The position numbers and the translations under genes are program-made. Below, piece by piece: positions 58,901-64,000 of a stretch of DNA of 64,000 nt; within the stretch, counting starts at the first letter, position 1; each line of letters starts with the position of its first letter. Location of the stretch: positions 5,354,874-5,418,873 of the forward strand of contig NW_006921536.1 in NCBI RefSeq assembly GCF_000340215.1. The letters run 5' to 3'. Below the pieces are notes generated by a model, which saw nothing but the letters and a program-made list of their open reading frames with translations, was not told the origin of the DNA and searched no databases. This DNA comes from Pseudocercospora fijiensis CIRAD86 (lineage: Eukaryota > Ascomycota > Dothideomycetes > Mycosphaerellales > Mycosphaerellaceae).

Positions 58901-61900
58901 GATATAGTAACGCACCCGAAGAAGGTCCCTAGTAGCCTCTGTAATTGTTATACATTACCTAGCCGGATTATTCTAAGATCCCGATTAATGAGCTTAATCG
59001 CTTATACCTACTTATAGTAATAGCTTTTCCGATATTGCTTCTATAGGGCAAGGGAGATCCTAACTAGCCGCGCCCTAGGACTGTATCGTATAAGGATGCT
59101 ATTAATTACTATATACGCTATTAGGACAACCGATTCGCATCTTATAAGCGCTAGCTATACTTCGTATTTAATAAGAGCATGTATTCCTAAGTACTTAACG
59201 CTGCCGCCTTCTTCGCAAACCGTTTTTAGAATAACGGTATAGAAGTTACTATAGAGACGATAGAAGCTGCACTCGCGGCCGATCCTAAAGACAAAGAGGC
59301 CTAGAAGTTGCTTAACTCGATTGTTAAGGTAGGTAGCTAAATACGTAGTACTCGTCCTTATTAGAACGGTCGACGTATTAACCTAGAGACGTATATACGT
59401 ACGCTTAGAAAGCCGGCATTGTTCTATACTATTAGCGCTACTAATTTGCAATAGGACTTACTCGTACGCCTAATGCCTAGATATTCTCGGTAGAAGCAGC
59501 TTAGACTACTCGAGCGTATTAAGATAGTACGCGAGAACCTTCGCAAATACCTATATATTGCAGATGCCTACATTGTCCGACGCTTCTAGCAGCTACTTAA
59601 GAAAGTAATAAAGCCGAAGTTTAATATAATAGATTACTAGTATCGATTCGAGTAGTAGAGCCGTAGAAGCTGTTATATATACTTCTTCCTCTAGTACGGT
59701 CTTCCGACGTATAAAATGTCGACTCTAGATAGTCGTTAAGCATTCGCGCGGCAATAGGGCATATATATTACTGCCCTAAATCCCGAACTAGGCCGCGACC
59801 TCGGACAAGGAGCGACTATCTAGTCTAGCACTAGTAAGCTAATAAATACCTAAGAAGACCTCGCTAATATTATTAATCGTATACAACACTATATATACAG
59901 CGACTACTGCTAGGCTAAGCGTAAGGACGATCTAAATAGGGAGCTATACTGTCGGTTCCACTTCCTACGAAAGTACCGTAGCGAGGCTAATGTTAATTAT
60001 AAATACAACAATCGGCATCTTAGCTTTATAGCGGCCTATAACGACTCGTTCCTTAATTACTATAATCGCTTAATATCGATAGCCTAGCGTACGAATTGCG
60101 ATATTATACCCTATACTACTCTTTACGCTATAATAAACTATATCTTAAAGTACTATAGCAAGATAGAAGTTAAGAGTCGGTCCTACGACGACATTATAAA
60201 AGGCCTGCTTCCGCTTATTAATTATAACAAGCCTCTTCTATCGATAGTAGCTAAGCTTCTTAACATCCTAATTACTAAGCGGGACTAGTCTGCTTAGCAA
60301 GTTGCTTACCTTAATTTGCATCTTCCCTTATAGAAAGGTAGCCGGACTGTAATTAATATAGATTGTCGGCTACCGACGGAGCAGACTATAGCAGTCTAGA
60401 TCGACAATAAAGATCCTATAGCCGATAACGCTAGGGAACTAGACGAGGAAGGCTAACCGCGACCGCAGATACGAGTACTACCTCGGACTTCTATCTAGAA
60501 GTATATGCAACGCCCCGAGTTAGCTAAGCAAGAGAGCCTATTTAAGTATCTTACTAAGTGGAACCTATAAATCGCTAGAGAGCCTCGCAAGCTTCGGAAT
60601 GTAGCTCGAGATCGCCGCCTGCTTAATTACTTCCCGCGGTATACGTCCGATCCTACGAAGCCTAGCTTTGTTAACTATTAGCGTATAAAGATCTAGGTAT
60701 ACTATCTATTCCGCGAATTGCTATAGTACTCCGATAAAGCACTATACTCGTTCCCTAATAAGCCCAATATATAGTTCACATCTTAGGCAGCTGCTTTATA
60801 GTACTACTATTAGCATTATATCGACGAGTATAGGCACTCGCGACATCCTAATAATTACCTCTAAGATATTAACCGCGAGGACGACGATTAGTTTATAGAT
60901 CCGGAGCTTTAGAACCTTAGAGAACCTACTAACTTCGATACACTCTATAGACCTTTATAGAACCCTAGCATTTAGGACGAAGACCCGAACAATCTTAGCG
61001 ATCGTAATGTTAGTAGAGCTGTATATTAGGAGTTACGAATTGGTAAATGCAGCGACATGTGCCTAGAGATCTGCGACACTTCCGAGGACTAGTAGCAAGC
61101 TAAGAAGCGAGCTTATAGCACGGTAGAGATAGAGGTTCAATCTTAGTCTATAGCACAGTTCGAGTAGCTTAACCGATACTAGCGCTAGGGCTTCGATATA
61201 GTAGTTAATCACTTTAATTACCTTCTCCGCTATCGAGATAGGACTATCGATACTACGCTAGCTTAGCTTCTTCTTATTATCGATAGCGCGGGCGGTACTA
61301 GCAAATCATTCCTAATTTAAATGCTCTATACGCGACTTTAGAGCAACGTAAAGGCTACTAACTACTAGGGCAATCCTATTATACGTACCGCTCTAACTAG
61401 CACTACGGCGAGCAATATTAATAGCTTAATAATGCATTCGGCTTTTAAGCTTCCCGTACGAGGCTCTCTTAATAAGCTTTAAGGTATACGCCTAATATAT
61501 ATACAAAACCAACTCCGGCATGTGTAGTACCTTATTATCGATAAGAAGTCTATAATCGGACTTAAGCTTCTATATTTCCTTAATGCACGCCTACGCTAAA
61601 TCTTCCCTCCTAACTAGGATCTTCCGTTCGGAGGCATATCTATTATTATGTTTAGTAATTTCTATTAGCTTGCCCCGGTATTCGCACAACTACTGTTCTA
61701 GAGTCGGCCTAAGGGAATTGAGAGCATCTTAGCATAAGCTATATACTACGCTTTTATACAGACTCTAGTCCTTAAAGCTAATATACGATAAGAAGGCGCC
61801 GACCCTAGTTAAGTCGCTTTCCGTAACGCACTTGCCGCACTACGCGTTAGTCGATTTAGTAAGGACTACTAGCAGACTCTTATTAAGCGGTCTAGTTCTA

Positions 61901-62820
61901 ATCTCGATATTGCCGAGGTTACCTCCTTTAACGATGCTACTCGGCTCTACTTTACGAATGCCGACGTTAATAAGTTAAACTATTAGCGCCTCCGTAACAT
62001 TAGAAATGCTGTTCTTCTAGTGTCTACCTCTTACAACTGCCCGGAAGTCGCCTCGGTTAGCTCGAAGCTAGTCTATAATCTAGAGAGTAAGTTGAAGATT
62101 AGTATCGGTTATAAGTTAATACTTCTTACTAACTTATAGACTAAGTTTAGCCTTATTAATAGTCGTTAAGGCATTCTATACGACATCGTATAGGCCTAGG
62201 ATACGGTAGGAAAGAACCTTCGCGAAGAGCTACCTCTATGCCTCTTAGTCGCATTTAATAGGCTTAAAGACAATGCTCCGGAGCTCTTTAGAACTAACAA
62301 CCGCAAGGTTGTCCTAATCTTCCGTATTTAGCGTACTATCGATAGTAGTAAGAGTAATTAGCGTCTACAATTTCCTATTACTGTCTTATATATATTAACA
62401 GTATACAAAGCTTAGGGTATAACACTTAATAAGGCGGTAATTAAGACTAGCCTAGAGTTCTCTTCTAGACTAACATATGTCGCCTTCTCTCGTATTAAAG
62501 ACTATCGCGGACTTATAATCGAGGGCGCATTCGATTATAACTAGCTTACGAAAGAACTAACTAAGAGTGCTATACCTCGAATGCGGGCTATAGATAAAGA
62601 GCGACGTCGCAACTAGGTCCTACCTAAGCCTCCTACCTTACTAGTACTAAGCTCTCGCATATTCGACTTTAGCGGCTTCTCGGATACTATCCTTAATATA
62701 CTAGGCATAGCTCCTATACCGAATCCTCGCTATATTTAGTTAGACCTAGCATCCGATGCTGTAGCAGACACAGCGCTTGTAGTTCGGGTAGACCTTCCTA
62801 CCTCCGATAATATAGATATC
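55981..62820 (+). pseudogene. Helitron Rep-helicase protein, RIP-inactivated
   Basis: Rolling-circle transposase: the Rep domain nicks and ligates single strands, and the helicase unwinds them. One frame from N-terminal unknown sequence (56,000-57,600) through a DUF6570-like region (57,730-58,150: IPKELAGLTIAEELLIARVY, then VFYVRRQ and YRGYICNFLKDV), into the Rep part: KPALFYTIS (about 59,413), then the HUH motif as CYIYFFL-stop-Y (59,673-59,699) where CHIHFFLWY is expected, so both catalytic histidines are Tyr. Helicase: Walker A DSAGGTSKS (61,282-61,308; expected G-AGTGKS), Walker B IIDKKS (about 61,537; expected DE), MFSNFYxLAPV (about 61,648; expected GDFxQLPPV), and LTYVAFSRIKDYRGL (about 62,470-62,514). 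Stops are at Gln/Trp positions. Confidence 0.86.
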
Positions 62821-64000
62821 GATCCTGCCGATAGTAGACTAGGTCCCGGTAACCTAGAGCGAGAGGTCTAGGGCTACCCTCTAGGCTCTAGTTAGGTATT
62901 TCTCGCTTCCGAAGTTAGTCTAGTACTACCTAGAGCTTGGGATCATTCCTATATACAGCGCGAGCGATAGGCTGTAATTAATAATTAACTGTTTATTCGC
63001 TAACTATAGGACTAAGAGCGATAACTATAGTAACAGCTCTAAGCTGCTAATCCTCCCTTGCCTTCTGTCCCTAACCCGCCGCTAGCTCTATTAGTAGGTC
63101 TAACAGCCGCTCGACTGCTAGTTCTAATAGCAGCTCTAATAGCAGCTCTAATAGTAGCTCCGAAAGCAGCTCTATTAGCAGCTCCCGCGCGAACAGGCCT
63201 TAACGACCTTAAGCTAGCAACTTATGCTTATCGTCGCGCGCACGTTAAACTAGCGCTTCCTAAGAAGGACTTAGATAATCGTTCTAACGAGGTTCTCGCT
63301 CTTACTAAGTCGTTCTATTCTTAGCTCTATCGCTCTAGTATCTTTAGTAAGGACTAAGAAGCAGAATATGTCTTCTAGCAGGTCTTTAAAGTAGAGGCAC
63401 TTTACCGCTCCGAGCGAGATGCTACTATTAGTCGTAAGCAGTGCCTCGAAATTATATAGTAATATCCTATTAATTATCCGTTATACGACCTTACAGATCT
63501 TGCTATAGAATTTAGTAAAGAGCGGGTCTACGGTATATATCCTTTAAGCGTCGATCCGGATATAAAGTTCCCGTTTAAGCAGCCGGCAGTGCTTCCTGTT
63601 ACATTTAAGTCCTGTATACGTATAGCTCTATATCTAAAACTAGGCGACAAGGACTATAATAATGCCTAGTACTTTATACAAGACATCGACAGAATTATAC
63701 GCTTAAGCGCCTACCCTATTTAAGGTTACTAATTTATATCGCTAATAGATAACGATAAAGAGACGGTATAGTACGCCGAGATAAACTATAGCACGAAGCA
63801 GGCAATCGCAATGCTCCGAATAGCGACTCGTATTATCGAGCATTTTAGCTTTCTAGTTGCATCCGATAACAAGGTTATCTCTAAGGAGTAGTAGGATGCT
63901 AATTAGGTCGAGAACACTCGGCAGTAGCATTAGTATAACACTAATATACTGCTCTTATATCTTAGGCAATTGGGCTTTATAGCAACTAGCCGTATCTCTG
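62821..64000 (+). pseudogene. C-terminal extension of Helitron ORF, unknown domain, continues past window
   Basis: The same frame 1 continues beyond the helicase with no clear termination. It has a Gln-rich coiled-coil-like segment (about 62,955-63,050, with stops at Gln codons), a short Pro/Ala/Leu segment with a repeated 12-bp unit (AGCAGCTCTAAT-type, 63,120-63,185; protein IAALIAALI), then about 260 codons of globular-looking sequence: YAYRRAHVKLALPKKDLDNR, ERVYGIYPLSVDPDIKFPFK, CIRIALYLKLGDKDYNNA, and LRIATRIIEHFSFLVASDNK. I do not recognise it. It could be a captured host segment or a family-specific domain. Confidence 0.5.

Larger units (their letters stand above)
55981..64000 (+). mobile_element. 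Helitron (rolling-circle transposon), runs off window
   Basis: Contains one long Rep/helicase ORF in frame 1 from about 55,981 to the window end, identified by a HUH-type replication-initiator nuclease region and a Pif1-like helicase. No flanking duplication is expected, since Helitrons insert between A and T. Neither terminus (5' TC, 3' hairpin plus CTRR) is visible, so the ends given are the coding limits. Confidence 0.85.

Noticed and set aside
63058..63324. Independent small gene with an Ala/Leu-rich membrane segment
   Set aside because: It is in the same frame as the Helitron ORF on both sides; the Ala/Leu/Ile run comes from a 12-bp repeat and is better seen as part of the extension.
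1..64000. Starship-type giant element or tyrosine-recombinase captain
   Set aside because: I looked for a DUF3435-like recombinase and found none; the large elements here have clear LTR, LINE or Helitron identities.
1..64000. tRNA, rRNA or telomeric repeat arrays
   Set aside because: No cloverleaf-like sequence, rRNA core or TTAGGG/CCCTAA array was seen; isolated TTAGGG-like hexamers are expected by chance in TA-rich DNA.

Overview
The window looks like repeat-rich, gene-poor chromatin of a filamentous ascomycete (Pezizomycotina). Recognisable transposon and helicase proteins can be read on both strands, but each is broken by many TAG/TAA codons where Gln or Trp is expected, and CA/TG dinucleotides are depleted in favour of TA while CG stays common. 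That is the signature of repeat-induced point mutation (RIP) of CpA to TpA. I see no intact protein gene and no tRNA, rRNA or CRISPR array. Nearly every long ORF is a chance opening or a fragment of a dead element.

Layout. 0.5-4.1 kb: RIP-damaged RecQ-type helicase (+). 4.65-4.83 kb: 52-bp tandem repeat. 5.0-8.9 kb (-): a short unknown ORF and a DUF6589-type protein. 10.7-22.7 kb: Ty3/Gypsy chromovirus copy 1, flanked by a GTAGT duplication and split by a 4.86-kb LINE in opposite orientation with a 15-bp duplication. 22.8-29.9 kb: copy 2 of the same family, lacking the last bases of its 3' LTR. 29.9-55.0 kb: a 5'-truncated, divergent copy 3, cut into three pieces by two later insertions: copy 4 (minus strand, 31,639-38,802, TAAAC duplication) and a different 13.8-kb LTR element (39,123-52,949, ATAG duplication). 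55.15-55.63 kb: six ~81-bp tandem repeats, each containing a hairpin. About 56 kb to the window end: a RIP-damaged Helitron (Rep HUH nuclease plus Pif1-type helicase) in one reading frame that runs off the edge.

Most interesting points: (1) the 13.8-kb LTR element has three consecutive long ORFs: Gag-protease, Pol, and a large unrecognised third ORF with an RGG-like tail. Each is bounded by a copy of a palindromic motif (core TAGCTAGCTAGCTAGG) that puts stop codons in all six frames. (2) In the chromovirus family the gag stop overlaps the pol start as ATGA, intact in copy 4 and RIP-mutated to ATAA in copies 1 and 2. (3) The hairpin repeats include one unit whose two stem arms changed together. 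(4) The LINE carries strand-asymmetric RIP. (5) The Helitron has long N- and C-terminal extensions. A 100-N assembly gap lies in the N-terminal part of the giant element's pol. All calls come from reading the sequence by eye, without searches.
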